This document shows, in pieces, positions 13,166 to 21,930 of a stretch of DNA of 64,000 bases. The stretch spans positions 1 through 64,000 of the forward strand of contig NZ_CABVQC010000054.1 of NCBI RefSeq assembly GCF_902499175.1. Reading direction: 5' to 3'. The DNA comes from Burkholderia aenigmatica (GTDB taxonomy: Bacteria > Pseudomonadota > Gammaproteobacteria > Burkholderiales > Burkholderiaceae). A program made the translations under genes and the position numbers. The notes below the pieces were generated by a model. The model had not been told where the DNA came from and searched no databases. It saw only the letters and a program-made list of their open reading frames with translations. Position 1 is the first letter of the stretch, and each line of letters starts with the position of its first letter.

Positions 13166-14026
13166 CTAGGGCGTGTCGCGCGTGAGCGTGCGCGCCGTTT
13201 GCAACAGGGGCGCGGTCCAGAGCCAGCGCCGGTCGGTGGACGAGAAGACGGTGGCGTGCGCGCCGGCATGGGGAGCGAGCATGCCGGCCAGCTGCGCGGC
13301 GGCGGGTGCGAAACCGGCCACGCCGCGCCGTGCGCCGCGGCGCAGCGCATGCACCAGTTCCCACAGGTCGGGGTAGAACGCAGTCAGCCGTGCGCGATGC
13401 GCGGGGTTCTCCGCGACGAACGCGATGGCGTCGAGCACGGTGTCGCGCGCCGCGCGGCAGGCTGCGTGGCCGGCGCAGCCAAGCGAGGTCAGCGCCGTCG
13501 CGACGTTCGCGTTCACGCACGCATCCACCGGATTGGGCGCCGCACGGCGGTCGAGCCAGGTCCGGCATGCCCCTTGTGCAACCCAGGGATCGACGGACTC
13601 CGGACGGTAGTGCAGCCGCCACGGATGCAGCGCGCGGTCCAGCGCGTCGACGGCCTGGGCCGCGCTGCGTCGCCCGAACCGGGCGAGCAGCGTCAGCGCG
13701 AGCGCGGTGTCGTCGGCGTCCGCGGGCAGATCGACGCCCAGCCAGGACGGCATGCGGTCGGGCGGGTAGAAATGAAACGCGCCCGCGCAGGTCCGCGATG
13801 CGCAGTGCTCGAGGAAGTCGAGGCCGCGGGCGATGGCGCGATCGGCCGTGCCGGCCGGCAGGCGCGCCAGCTCGTCGAGGACCAGCGCCGTGACGAACGC
13901 ATTCTCGTCCGCGTAATGGCGGTCGCCGACGGTCACGCTCGACGGGAACGCGCCGCTCGGCCGTTGCGCGGCGATGAGCGCGTCGAACGATGCGCCGGCG
14001 ACGCGGGCGGGCAGCGTGGCGCTCAT
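13166..14026 (-). CDS. Alpha/alpha-toroid protein with class II terpene cyclase-like DADDTA motif
   Basis: This 286-residue protein has repeated helix pairs separated by short loops, with QRPSGAF near residue 22 (like the QW motif of prenyltransferase/squalene-cyclase toroids), ADENAFVTALVLDEL, GLDFLEHCA and GAFHFYP. At residues 103-108 (13703-13720) it reads DADDTA, the form of the DxDDTA motif that supplies the catalytic acid in class II terpene cyclases such as squalene-hopene cyclase. It is far shorter than those enzymes, equivalent to a single toroid domain. The ATG overlaps the stop of the preceding gene (ATGA), so the two are coupled. Fold assignment is by pattern only; cyclase activity is inference, and a non-enzymatic toroid is also possible. 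Confidence 0.7.
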   Translation of the reverse strand: MSATLPARVAGASFDALIAAQRPSGAFPSSVTVGDRHYADENAFVTALVLDELARLPAGTADRAIARGLDFLEHCASRTCAGAFHFYPPDRMPSWLGVDLPADADDTALALTLLARFGRRSAAQAVDALDRALHPWRLHYRPESVDPWVAQGACRTWLDRRAAPNPVDACVNANVATALTSLGCAGHAACRAARDTVLDAIAFVAENPAHRARLTAFYPDLWELVHALRRGARRGVAGFAPAAAQLAGMLAPHAGAHATVFSSTDRRWLWTAPLLQTARTLTRDTP

Positions 14027-15018
14027 GACAGCGTCTCGGGCTGGTCCGGCGTCAACCCGATGGCCACGGTCGCGGGCTGGTCCGACGCCACGACGATGCC
14101 GAACATCCCGTGCCGTGTCACGAACCCGCTCGCGTCGGCCAGCGGTTCGCTCAGCGCGCGATAGAAGTGCGTGTTCCATCCGCGGGCGGCGGCGACACGG
14201 AGCACCGTTTCGCGGATGCGTCCGTCGCCGCCGAACAGGTCGTTGGCGACCGCGTACAGCGTGAAGGTCGACGTGCCGTCCGGGCCGGCGCCGATGCTGA
14301 CGCCGAAGTCGGCCGCCGGCAGCGTGGCCTCGATGGCGCTGCAGCAGGCATCCTGCAGCAGACCGAGGACTTCGTCGGCGCGGTGCGCGAGTCGCGCCGA
14401 CGCCATCAGCAGCGGCACATCCGCGCGGAACAGCCGGCGCGTGCGGAGATAGAGCTCGGCCCGCCGGCCCGCGGGCTGCCAGCCGGCCATGACGGGCCAC
14501 GCGCCGCGCCGGACGATGCCGGACAGGTCGCCGAGATGGCGGGTGGCCCAGGCCAGCGCGTGCTCGGCGCCGCGCTCGGGTACTTCCGCATAGAGCTTGA
14601 AGCGGGGCTTGCCGTCGCCGTGCCGGCCGCCGATCCACGCGCCGTACGCGAGCGCCGCGTTGCCCTGGAAGGACGCGATCGCCGCGAGATCCGCCGGTTC
14701 GATCGATTCGTCCGATAGCGCGGCGATGGCCGCGGCCGCGCGGCTCAATCGGCGTGCAGGCGGAATGTCGGGGCCGGCGGGCTCGACGGTGTAGCGCAGT
14801 TCCGGGCGGCCGAACGCGATGGAGATTTCCACCGGAAAGCCGCTGCGTCCCAGCTTGCTGTCGTTCCAGGCTGCGGGTTCCGCCGGCGAACGGTCGCGCA
14901 GCAGGTGGCGCAGCGCGGCGTCCGGCGCGGGTGCTGCGACCTGGCGTGCCGGCGTCCCGTACGAGGACGCCAGCGCCAGCGCGCGCTGCACTGCCGGGTG
15001 GAGTTCGGCCATGGCCAT
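14023..15018 (-). CDS. Unknown protein, possibly ABBA prenyltransferase-like
   Basis: I do not recognise this 331-residue soluble protein with certainty. It contains recurring strands of the form RFKLYAEVP, AELYLRTR and STFTLYAVAN, alternating with helices. This spacing and the basic residues in front of the LY strands recall the ABBA barrel of aromatic and peptide prenyltransferases, whose usual length (300-370 residues) also fits. No single decisive motif is present. ATG 15018 and ATG 15012 both fit (MAMAELHP); the first is given. It lies 28 bases after the 551-residue protein gene and overlaps the toroid gene, so it should be read together with that candidate terpene-cyclase-like partner. 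Function is unassigned; the prenyltransferase idea is a hypothesis. Confidence 0.65.
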   Translation of the reverse strand: MAMAELHPAVQRALALASSYGTPARQVAAPAPDAALRHLLRDRSPAEPAAWNDSKLGRSGFPVEISIAFGRPELRYTVEPAGPDIPPARRLSRAAAAIAALSDESIEPADLAAIASFQGNAALAYGAWIGGRHGDGKPRFKLYAEVPERGAEHALAWATRHLGDLSGIVRRGAWPVMAGWQPAGRRAELYLRTRRLFRADVPLLMASARLAHRADEVLGLLQDACCSAIEATLPAADFGVSIGAGPDGTSTFTLYAVANDLFGGDGRIRETVLRVAAARGWNTHFYRALSEPLADASGFVTRHGMFGIVVASDQPATVAIGLTPDQPETLS

Positions 15019-15046
15019 GGTGGGCGTTCGTGCGTGAAGGCCGCGG

Positions 15047-16702
15047 TCAGGATACGGTCGGCGGCAGCGACAGATTCGGGTTGTCGCTGGCCGTCGGCGC
15101 CTTGTGCAGCGGCGATGTGCCGTCGGCCGGATAGTAGGTCGCCGACCACCGGAACGTCGGGCCGTAGGTTCCCGACGGCGGCAGGTAGGCCCACCACGCA
15201 TCGCCGCTGTTGCGGTCGAAGGCGATGGTTTGTTCGTTCTCCCGTTTCGCATCGCTGCCGGTCCACAAGGTCGCTTCCACGCGGACGTAGCGCCCCCAGG
15301 AGACCGATTGGGCGGACACCTGGACCGTCGCGATCTTGATCTCCGGCCCCGCGGGCGTCATCTCGAATGGTGACCGGGTTGGCACGATCTGCTTCGTCTT
15401 GCCGCCGCCCTCGGGCGTTGCCATACCCGAGAAAAATAGCGCGACCCGCTCCGGGTCGACCGCGGCGACACGCGTTTCCCAGGTGGGTGCGCTCGGGGTG
15501 AGGCTGATCGGCAGCAAGGTGGTCTGGAGCTGCCAGCCGGAACCGACTTCCCGCGTCTGGGCCGACGTGAGCGTGATCGCGCTGTAGAGCGGCGGCGTGG
15601 TCATCATGCCGGGCGCGAAGACACGCACGAGCCGCGTGCTGAGCGGATAGGGCACCTCGAAGCGGCCCTGCGGCACCGCCTCGCCCGCGAGGTTCGTCGA
15701 CCCGCTGGACAGCGCATAGGTCAGGCCGGCGACCAGCGGCTGCGCACGATCGTAGTCCTGGCCGGGGCGCAGCAACAACGACCGCTGCACGCGCGACAGC
15801 TCGGCGGTCTTGGGTTTGCTGTCGTACTGCCAGGACAGCGTCACGGTCTGGACCACGTCGAAGTCGATCTCGTCGCTGGCCAGCAGGATGCGGCCGACAT
15901 CGTCGAGTACGATCGATTGCGCGCCGTCGCTCGAGCGGGCGGGCGCCGTCCACGCCGGCGTGCCGTCGGTATAGGTGACCGTCCAGTCGTAGACGAACCA
16001 CGTCTGTTTCGGCGGTGCGAATGGCAGCGAAAGCGTCACGCTCGGCTGCGTCTTGCCGAGTGTGGCAGTCCTGACCACGCCGTCGTAGCCGGTCACGCAC
16101 AGCGCGACGGCGGCGACCGCGAACGCGTCGAAATCGGCCGCGACGATCGAGAAGCTGACCTCGGCCGGCGGCGCGGGGATGACGGCGACGCCCTGCGTGG
16201 CGACGCCCGTGCCGGAGCGCCGGGTGCCGTCCGTCATCGTGTAGTCGGCGGTCCATTCGACGATGCCGGGACTGGGCAACGCGAAGCACCACGCATACGG
16301 CCGCTCGCGGGAGAACGTGTGGGACTTCCCGCCGACGGTGACCCGAACCGAGGCGACGGCGCTCCAGTCGAGCGTGTCGAGCAGCGCCATGACGGAGACG
16401 GGCTCGACCGGTCCGCCGATGGTGGCCTCGGTGCCGGTGAAGGCGACCGGGGGGCGCACGACCTGTTCGCTGGCCTCGTAATCGAGCACCGAGGAATAGA
16501 ACGCCTGCCCGGTGTCGGCCGCGGTCACGTCGACCTGCCACGTGCGCTGTGGCGTGTCGGCGTCGAGGACGAGCGTCGTTTGCCGGTAGGCGTCGTTGAC
16601 CGGATCCTTGAACTCGAGCAGCAGCGTCGCACGCCGCGGGGCGGGAGGTGACGCGGAGCCGGATTCGGTCGCCAGGTTGACGGTGTAGGTGAGGGTCGTC
16701 AT
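15047..16702 (-). CDS. Unknown beta-rich protein with repeated Ig-like segments
   Basis: A 551-residue protein without recognised family. It is made almost entirely of predicted beta strands and contains several units that each include an aromatic-flanked strand such as WTADYTMTDGT, YDWTVTYTDGTP and RWSATYYPADGT, spaced by about 100-130 residues, suggesting four or five tandem immunoglobulin- or fibronectin-like sandwiches. There is no signal peptide or membrane segment. Cysteines are almost absent. The recurring YTDGT/YPADGT turn is shared with the upstream 761-residue protein (YLPTADGK, YTVTYVLTNGN), so the two may be related. It lies 31 bases downstream of that gene. A structural or binding role is likelier than an enzymatic one; nothing more can be said from sequence. 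Confidence 0.75.
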   Translation of the reverse strand: MTTLTYTVNLATESGSASPPAPRRATLLLEFKDPVNDAYRQTTLVLDADTPQRTWQVDVTAADTGQAFYSSVLDYEASEQVVRPPVAFTGTEATIGGPVEPVSVMALLDTLDWSAVASVRVTVGGKSHTFSRERPYAWCFALPSPGIVEWTADYTMTDGTRRSGTGVATQGVAVIPAPPAEVSFSIVAADFDAFAVAAVALCVTGYDGVVRTATLGKTQPSVTLSLPFAPPKQTWFVYDWTVTYTDGTPAWTAPARSSDGAQSIVLDDVGRILLASDEIDFDVVQTVTLSWQYDSKPKTAELSRVQRSLLLRPGQDYDRAQPLVAGLTYALSSGSTNLAGEAVPQGRFEVPYPLSTRLVRVFAPGMMTTPPLYSAITLTSAQTREVGSGWQLQTTLLPISLTPSAPTWETRVAAVDPERVALFFSGMATPEGGGKTKQIVPTRSPFEMTPAGPEIKIATVQVSAQSVSWGRYVRVEATLWTGSDAKRENEQTIAFDRNSGDAWWAYLPPSGTYGPTFRWSATYYPADGTSPLHKAPTASDNPNLSLPPTVS

Positions 16703-16733
16703 GGTCGTGCGCCTCGGTCGGTCAGGATGGCGG

Positions 16734-19019
16734 TCAGGCCAGGTCGGTCTCGTCGGCCTCGTCGGTCTCGGCGAGGTCGCGCGTCATGACGTCGCTTGCC
16801 GGCAGCGGTACCGAGTAGACCGGCTTCGTCCCGCCTTTCGCGTCGTGGGGCAGGATCAGTATGTTGCTGTCGTAATTGCCCGCCGGGCCGGGGACGCCGC
16901 GTTCGCTCCCGACTTCGAAGTAGGTCAACGCGTAGTGGAATTCCGTCGTCGCATCGACTTCGCGCGAGAAGGTGTAGTAGTAGGGCGACGGGAAGACCGT
17001 GGTGCCGTTCGGGAGGGTCACGGGGTTGAATTTCTGGGAATCGATGTCGGTCTTGCCGTATTTCGACGTGCGGTACACATCGACCGTGACCTGGACATAC
17101 GCCTTCCAGTCGACCAGTGACGGATCGAAGGTCACGGTGAAGGGCAATTCGACCGGGAACAGGTTCAACGAGAATGCCGGCTGGTTGCCGTAACGCACCT
17201 TGCGGACCGCCACGGTTTTGCGCGTGTTGTTCTGGTCGCGGTAATAGACCGTGCCGTCGACCTGAACGGTCGAGGTGTTTCGCTGGACGTTCTGATATGC
17301 CCAGGTGCTCGTGTAGGTTTCTTCGATCTTCAAGTTGGTGAAGTTGTGCGTCTGGTGGTCCGGGCTGTCCGGCTGGTCCGTGTAGTCGGTCGACAGCGAG
17401 ATGCCGGTGATGGCCGGCCGCGCAATACTGCCCCCCGGGATCGTGTCGTTCGTGACGTTGACCGTGAAGTAGGCGGGGCCGATCATGCTGTAGACGGTCT
17501 GGGTCTTGCTGTTCACCACCGGGTACGCCGACTGCGGCTGGTTGACGATGATGTTGCCGTTCGTCAGCACGTAGGTGACGGTGTAGGTATAGGCCGCGCC
17601 ACTCGGCTGATAGCTGTGGCTCCTGAATTGCACGGCCTCGCGGTTCTTGATGACCTTGCGTTGATCGACGTACAGCTTGCCGTCGGCGGTCGGCAGGTAC
17701 GTGAAGTCGATCAGCACGAAGTCGACCTCGTTCTTCGGGTTTTCCGACGCGAACGCGATGTTCGAGCAGATGAACTCGGCTTGCTGGTAGCCGAGGTCGG
17801 TGTTGGAGATCTGAAGCTGGTTGCTGCTGCTCTTGAGCTTCGGCGACGTGAAGCCATCGCCGCTTTCGGGCTCGACCTGGTACCAGTACGTGTATTCCGA
17901 AACGAATTTCTTGCCGGCGTCGAAGAAGCCGTTGGAATGGTAGGACCACGTATTGGCGCTGGTGGCCGTGAATGCGTTGGATTCCGCCTGACCCTTGCCC
18001 GGATAATCGATGGTCACGGTGACCTTCTTGATGCCCGCGCTCTTCAGGTCGGCCGACATCGTCACGGCCACGTCCAGCGTGCGGTTATCGACCGTCTTGT
18101 CCAGCCGGCTCCAGACATTCTTGTCGAAGGTCGGCAGGAAGCCCTGCGGCATGATCGTCCAGTCGATGACCTCGTTTTCCTCGTAGACGCGCGTGAACGA
18201 GCCGATGGAGTTGATGCTGAAATCGTCGGCCGCGCTCGCGCCGAGGCGGCGCGCGACGTCGTCCGCGGCTGCCTGGACCAGCCCCTCGAGCGTCGTGAAC
18301 GCCCAGTCGTGGACGCGTTGCCGGAACTCGTCCGACGGCTGCACCGACCAATCGAGTTTGACCTTGCCGGAATCCGACTTCTGCATGTATTCGCGGATCG
18401 TCGTGCGCCGCCCGGTCTCGCTGCCCCAGACGTTGCGGTCGATCTGGACCGTCTTCTGGTAGCTGGCGGCGATGGCGCAGTCGTAGGTCACGGTGGCCTT
18501 GACGGCCGGCAACTGGCTCAGCGTCGTGGCGACGTACTGGATCGACCAGGTCGACAGGCCGACGCCCGTGTCGAAGATGTCGCGGATCGTCTTGACGTCG
18601 GCGGCGGTTTTCAGGTCGATGATGAACGTCGCCGCGTTGCTGCCGAAGTTGGACGGCGTCACGTTGATCTGCGTGTCCGGCTGGCCGGACGGGAGCGTGA
18701 GCGTCAGGAAAGCCTGGGCGTCGTTCCACGTGAACTGGCCGAATTCGATGCCCTGGCCCAGGGCGTTCTTCACGGCCTGGTAGGCCTCCTGGTCGATCAC
18801 GAGCTCGGCCGTGAACGTCACCGTGCCGGCCGAGCCGCTGTTCGTCCTGAACTCGGTCAGCGAGAAAGCGGGGAGCGTGATGCCGTCGACGGTCTGGGTG
18901 GCCAGCTGGGGCTTCGGCACGATATACCAGAGATTGGTGTTCTTGAAATCGCGATAGACAGTGACGCTCTTCTTGTCGTTGTCGTACTTGATGACTCGGG
19001 AGTCCTGAATGTTGATCAT
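16734..19019 (-). CDS. Unknown large beta-rich protein, first gene of the convergent operon
   Basis: This 761-residue protein is not recognised. The N-terminal 250 residues begin with MINIQDSRVIKYDNDKK and VYRDFKNTNLWYIVPKPQLA, include a strand-rich block with AFSLTEFRTNSG and a helical stretch around DEFRQRVHDWAFTTLEGL; the remaining 500 residues are tandem beta-sandwich-like units with motifs such as YTYWYQVEP, YTYTVTYVLTNGN and FHYALTYFEVG. It ends with the acidic tail ETDEADETDLA. No signal peptide is seen. ATG 19019 is preferred over ATG 19025 because GGAG at 19026-19029 is six bases from the former and abuts the latter. As the first gene after a 450-base leader it probably sets expression of the whole operon. 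The architecture is like a large carrier or surface-binding protein, but this is inference. Confidence 0.78.
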   Translation of the reverse strand: MINIQDSRVIKYDNDKKSVTVYRDFKNTNLWYIVPKPQLATQTVDGITLPAFSLTEFRTNSGSAGTVTFTAELVIDQEAYQAVKNALGQGIEFGQFTWNDAQAFLTLTLPSGQPDTQINVTPSNFGSNAATFIIDLKTAADVKTIRDIFDTGVGLSTWSIQYVATTLSQLPAVKATVTYDCAIAASYQKTVQIDRNVWGSETGRRTTIREYMQKSDSGKVKLDWSVQPSDEFRQRVHDWAFTTLEGLVQAAADDVARRLGASAADDFSINSIGSFTRVYEENEVIDWTIMPQGFLPTFDKNVWSRLDKTVDNRTLDVAVTMSADLKSAGIKKVTVTIDYPGKGQAESNAFTATSANTWSYHSNGFFDAGKKFVSEYTYWYQVEPESGDGFTSPKLKSSSNQLQISNTDLGYQQAEFICSNIAFASENPKNEVDFVLIDFTYLPTADGKLYVDQRKVIKNREAVQFRSHSYQPSGAAYTYTVTYVLTNGNIIVNQPQSAYPVVNSKTQTVYSMIGPAYFTVNVTNDTIPGGSIARPAITGISLSTDYTDQPDSPDHQTHNFTNLKIEETYTSTWAYQNVQRNTSTVQVDGTVYYRDQNNTRKTVAVRKVRYGNQPAFSLNLFPVELPFTVTFDPSLVDWKAYVQVTVDVYRTSKYGKTDIDSQKFNPVTLPNGTTVFPSPYYYTFSREVDATTEFHYALTYFEVGSERGVPGPAGNYDSNILILPHDAKGGTKPVYSVPLPASDVMTRDLAETDEADETDLA

Positions 19020-19025
19020 TTCCAT

Positions 19026-19029
19026 CTCC
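19026..19029 (-). promoter_or_regulatory. Ribosome binding site deciding the start of the 761-residue protein
   Basis: GGAG on the minus strand is followed by six bases and ATG 19019. The upstream in-frame ATG 19025 directly abuts this motif and is therefore unlikely to be used. Confidence 0.55.
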
Positions 19030-19478
19030 GGTTGAGAACGTGCGGTGTGTTATATCGGGGCCGGCAGGGATTCGCGCGCGGTGTGGCGCGAATCCCCGCC
19101 TCGGATCGGAGGCCGGGTTAAGGTGCCGATTTTCTGAATTGCCCTGTTCCGGACAGGTGCCGGGTTGATGCGCAAAGCTCGCGGATCCTTCGGGGCGATC
19201 GAGCGGGTTGCATCGGCGCGCCGAATGTACAGGTGGAAATTAGGCAGTTTGGAGGGGCGGTTCAATTACACTCGATTACGCCTGGGGCGACAGCGTGAAA
19301 TCGATCGGCGGACAGGCGCGGCGCGCGGGCCGGAGGCGGGCGGCCGCGGCCGGGAAAACTTGATCGGTGAAAGCCCTGAAGCGCCGTGAATTGTTTCCCG
19401 GCTATAGTGGGTGCGCTGGCGGCAGGCGTGGAGCTTTTTACCGATGCCGGCCAAGGAATGACTGTAGACGGGTGCTGT
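19030..19478. other. Intergenic promoter region of the convergent operon and the small membrane protein
   Basis: These 449 bases separate divergently transcribed genes. No reading frame with protein-like composition or a ribosome binding site is seen. It must contain promoters for both directions, but no hexamer pair stands out. Confidence 0.5.
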
Positions 19479-19691
19479 ATGAAAAACAAAACCGACAAGA
19501 CCACCGGACCGATCTGGGGCGTGGCGGCAGGATTGCTTCTTGCTGTCGCCGGATTGAGTCTCGGCATTTTCCCCGAAGCCCTGCGCCATTCGGGAGGCGC
19601 AAACGACTTCATGGCGTCCGGCGCCGCGATGCTGGGCATCTTCCTCGTCGTCTATTCCACACGCGAACTACGCAGAAAGCGCGCGCACTGA
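19479..19691 (+). CDS. Small two-helix membrane protein
   Basis: A 70-residue protein beginning MKNKTDKTTGP, with two hydrophobic segments at about residues 12-32 (WGVAAGLLLAVAGLSLGIF) and 46-62 (GAAMLGIFLVVY), ending in the basic tail STRELRRKRAH. The basic tail suggests the C-terminus is cytoplasmic, giving both ends inside. ATG 19479 is chosen because it begins at the natural hydrophilic N-terminus; the frame stays open further upstream without another likely start. No function can be assigned. Codon use and the membrane pattern make it a likely real gene; there is no clear operon partner. Confidence 0.6.
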   Translation: MKNKTDKTTGPIWGVAAGLLLAVAGLSLGIFPEALRHSGGANDFMASGAAMLGIFLVVYSTRELRRKRAH

Positions 19692-19714
19692 GCGCCCGCG
19701 CGTCCGCCGATCCA

Positions 19715-19745
19715 CGAAAAACGACTTGAGCCGGCCGCCGGCTCA
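19715..19745 (-). terminator. Terminator downstream of the Nudix gene
   Basis: TGAGCCGG (19727-19734), a three-base loop and CCGGCTCA (19738-19745) form a perfect 8-bp stem. On the minus strand the hairpin is followed by AGTCGTTTTT, a T-rich tail, which fits a rho-independent terminator 24 bases past the Nudix stop. Confidence 0.65.
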
Positions 19746-19768
19746 GGCGTGCACTCGTCCGTCGCGCG

Positions 19769-20194
19769 CTACGCCTTGGTGATTTCGTGTTGATAAACGA
19801 GTTCGACGATTCGCTTCGTCGGAATGCTTGCGCGCAATCCGTCGACGCTGTCGATCGGAAACCACTTGCATTTCTCGATCTCGTTGTTCGCCTGCGGCGT
19901 CTGGTCCGGGGCGACTTCCGCGAAGAACACGTGATGGATCTTGGCGAGCCCGGTGAACTGCATCGAGTACACGAGAGGCTGGCCGGTCATGCCGGTTTCT
20001 TCGCACAACTCGCGATGTGCGGCTTCGAGCGGCGTTTCCCCGCGCTTGATCGTGCCGCCAGGAAGGGCCCAGCGCGACGCCGCGCGGGCGACGAGCAGGA
20101 CGTGTTCGCCGCGGTAGCAGACGATGGTCGCGCGTTCCTTGACCGGGACGGCGCTCGTTTCGGGGGCGGTGTTGGGGGCGGGGGCTTGGGGCAT
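19769..20194 (-). CDS. Nudix hydrolase
   Basis: This 141-residue protein contains a complete Nudix box at residues 47-69: GTIKRGE, then R61-E62-L63 and E65-E66-T67-G68-M69, matching Gx5Ex7REUxEExGU. Members cleave nucleoside diphosphates linked to another moiety, with Mg bound by the glutamates of the box. The rest of the sequence (VLLVARAASRWALPGG before it, HHVFFAEV and KWFPIDSV after it) is typical of short stand-alone Nudix proteins, but gives no clue to the substrate. ATG 20194 is the first methionine; a proline/alanine-rich stretch precedes the domain. It is followed by a good terminator, so it is probably monocistronic. Confidence 0.92.
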   Translation of the reverse strand: MPQAPAPNTAPETSAVPVKERATIVCYRGEHVLLVARAASRWALPGGTIKRGETPLEAAHRELCEETGMTGQPLVYSMQFTGLAKIHHVFFAEVAPDQTPQANNEIEKCKWFPIDSVDGLRASIPTKRIVELVYQHEITKA

Positions 20195-20541
20195 GCCGTG
20201 ATTCTAACCAGCACGAATCGATCGGCCAAGGCGACCTGACCGGGTTTGACCTTTGAGCGCCGACGGCACGTTCCCGGACGAGCCGGACGACGCGGTCGTC
20301 AATCGGGTGAACGTCAACATCACGGCCACGCGGCTGCTGCTCAAGCGCCTGGTGCCGCGATTTCTGCAATCGGTTTTGAGCGTGATGCGCCGCCGCGTGC
20401 AGCCGGGGCAATGGGGGGAGGCGGAATCGACCAGTTGGCGAAGCGCCGATCGCGTTGCCGGAACCGGCAACCGCGGGGGCTGGCTGGTACGACACGCGGT
20501 GCGGCCCGTCAGGCGCACCGCGCGTCGCGCGGTTCATGCGC
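20195..20541. other. Gap between Nudix and permease genes
   Basis: These 347 bases lie upstream of the Nudix gene and downstream of the permease stop. A plus-strand frame from 20253 reads somewhat protein-like for 45 codons (DDAVVNRVNVNITATRLLL) but then degenerates to arginine-rich text and has no ribosome binding site; I do not call it. A perfect hairpin GTTGCCGG-AA-CCGGCAAC lies at 20454-20471, about 70 bases past the permease stop, and might end that transcript, though it lacks a T-tract. Confidence 0.4.
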
Positions 20542-21930
20542 TTACTTCTTTTCCGGCAGGAACCAGTTCATCACGAGCGCGCAGATGCCGCCCGTTGCCA
20601 CACCCGATTCCAGCACGTTCTTCAGCGCGTGCGGCAGGCTGTTGAGGATGTCCGGCACCTGCGACACGCCGAGGCCGAGCGCGAGCGACACCGCGATGAT
20701 CAGCAGTGCGCGACGATCGAGATGGACGCCCGCGAGGATGTTGATGCCCGATGCGGCCACCGCGCCGAACATCACCATCGCCGCGCCGCCGAGCACGGGC
20801 TCCGGCACGGCCTGCAGCACGCCGGCGACGACCGGGAACAGGCCGAGCACCACGAGCATCCCCGCGATCCAGATGCCGACGTAGCGGCTCGCGACGCCGG
20901 TGATCTGGATCACGCCGTTGTTCTGCGCGAACACGGAGCTCGGGAACGTATTGAACACGCCGGCCAGCAGCGAGTTCGCGCCGTTGACGAGCACGCCGCC
21001 CTTGATCCGTTGCATCCACACCGGGCCTTCGACCGGCTCGTTCGAGATCTTGCTGGTGGCTGTGACGTCGCCGATCGCTTCGAGCGACGTGACGAGGTAG
21101 ATGATCAGCATCGGCACGAACAGCGACCACGAGAAGCCGATGCCGAAGTGCAGCGGCGTCGGGACCTGGAACAGCGCGGCCTGGTGCATGCCGGTGAAGT
21201 CGAGGCGGCCGAGGAACGCGGCCGCGAGATAGCCGATGACGAGCGCGATGACCAGCGCGGTGCTGCGCACCCACACGATCGGCACGCGGTTCAGCAGGAT
21301 GATCGTGCCGAGCACGAGGCCCGATAGCGTCAGGTTCTCCGCGCTTGCGAACGTGCCCTTGGCCATCGCGCCATAGCCGCCGCCCATGCTGATGAGGCCG
21401 ACCTTGATCAGCGTGAGGCCGATCAGCAGCACGACGATGCCGGTGACGAGCGGCGTGATCAGGCGCTTCACGAACGGCAGGATGCGCGACACGCCCATCT
21501 CGACGAACGACCCGGCAATCACGACGCCGAAGATCGCGGCCATCACGGTTTCGACCGGCGTGCCTTGCTTGACCATCAGGCTGCCGCCGGCGATCAGCGG
21601 GCCGACGAAGTTGAAGCTGGTGCCCTGGACGATCAGCAGGCCGGCGCCCAGCGGGCCGAAGCGCTTGCACTGGACGAAGGTGGCGATGCCGGAAATGACC
21701 AGCGACATCGACACGATAAGGGTCGTATCCCGGCTGGACACGCCGAGCGCCTGGCAGATCAGCAGGCCGGGCGTGACGATCGGCACGATGATCGCCAGCA
21801 GGTGCTGCAGCGCGGCGACGAAGGCGACCATCGGCGCCGGCCGGTCGTTCGGGCCGTAGACGAGGTCGCGGGCCGAATCGGCGGCGTCGGCGCCGTGGGC
21901 GGCGGGTTGGGCGGGGGAGGCGGGTTGCAT
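20542..21930 (-). CDS. NCS2 (NAT) family xanthine/uracil-type permease
   Basis: A 462-residue polytopic membrane protein with about 12-14 transmembrane segments. The NAT signature near residue 333 reads QNNGVIQITG, which is nearly the same as the motif of the E. coli xanthine permeases XanQ/XanP, so proton-coupled uptake of xanthine or a related purine is the likely activity. Other conserved parts are IVPIVTPGLLICQALG in the first helices, IQGTSFNFVGP-like sequence (IVQGTSFNFVGPLIAG) and YLVTSLEAIGDVTATS. ATG 21930 is chosen; the frame extends upstream only to a TTG at 21948. It stands alone between the Nudix gene and a LysR gene transcribed the same way, without an obvious purine catabolic partner next to it. 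Confidence 0.93.
   Translation of the reverse strand: MQPASPAQPAAHGADAADSARDLVYGPNDRPAPMVAFVAALQHLLAIIVPIVTPGLLICQALGVSSRDTTLIVSMSLVISGIATFVQCKRFGPLGAGLLIVQGTSFNFVGPLIAGGSLMVKQGTPVETVMAAIFGVVIAGSFVEMGVSRILPFVKRLITPLVTGIVVLLIGLTLIKVGLISMGGGYGAMAKGTFASAENLTLSGLVLGTIILLNRVPIVWVRSTALVIALVIGYLAAAFLGRLDFTGMHQAALFQVPTPLHFGIGFSWSLFVPMLIIYLVTSLEAIGDVTATSKISNEPVEGPVWMQRIKGGVLVNGANSLLAGVFNTFPSSVFAQNNGVIQITGVASRYVGIWIAGMLVVLGLFPVVAGVLQAVPEPVLGGAAMVMFGAVAASGINILAGVHLDRRALLIIAVSLALGLGVSQVPDILNSLPHALKNVLESGVATGGICALVMNWFLPEKK

Noticed and set aside
17346..19121. Open frame of about 590 codons antisense to the 761-residue protein
   Set aside because: Val/Arg/Asp-rich shadow with no start signal; the minus-strand frame has a Shine-Dalgarno and ordinary residue composition.
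20253..20645. Plus-strand frame between Nudix and permease genes
   Set aside because: First 45 codons look plausible, but the rest is arginine-rich, it runs into the permease gene and lacks a ribosome binding site.
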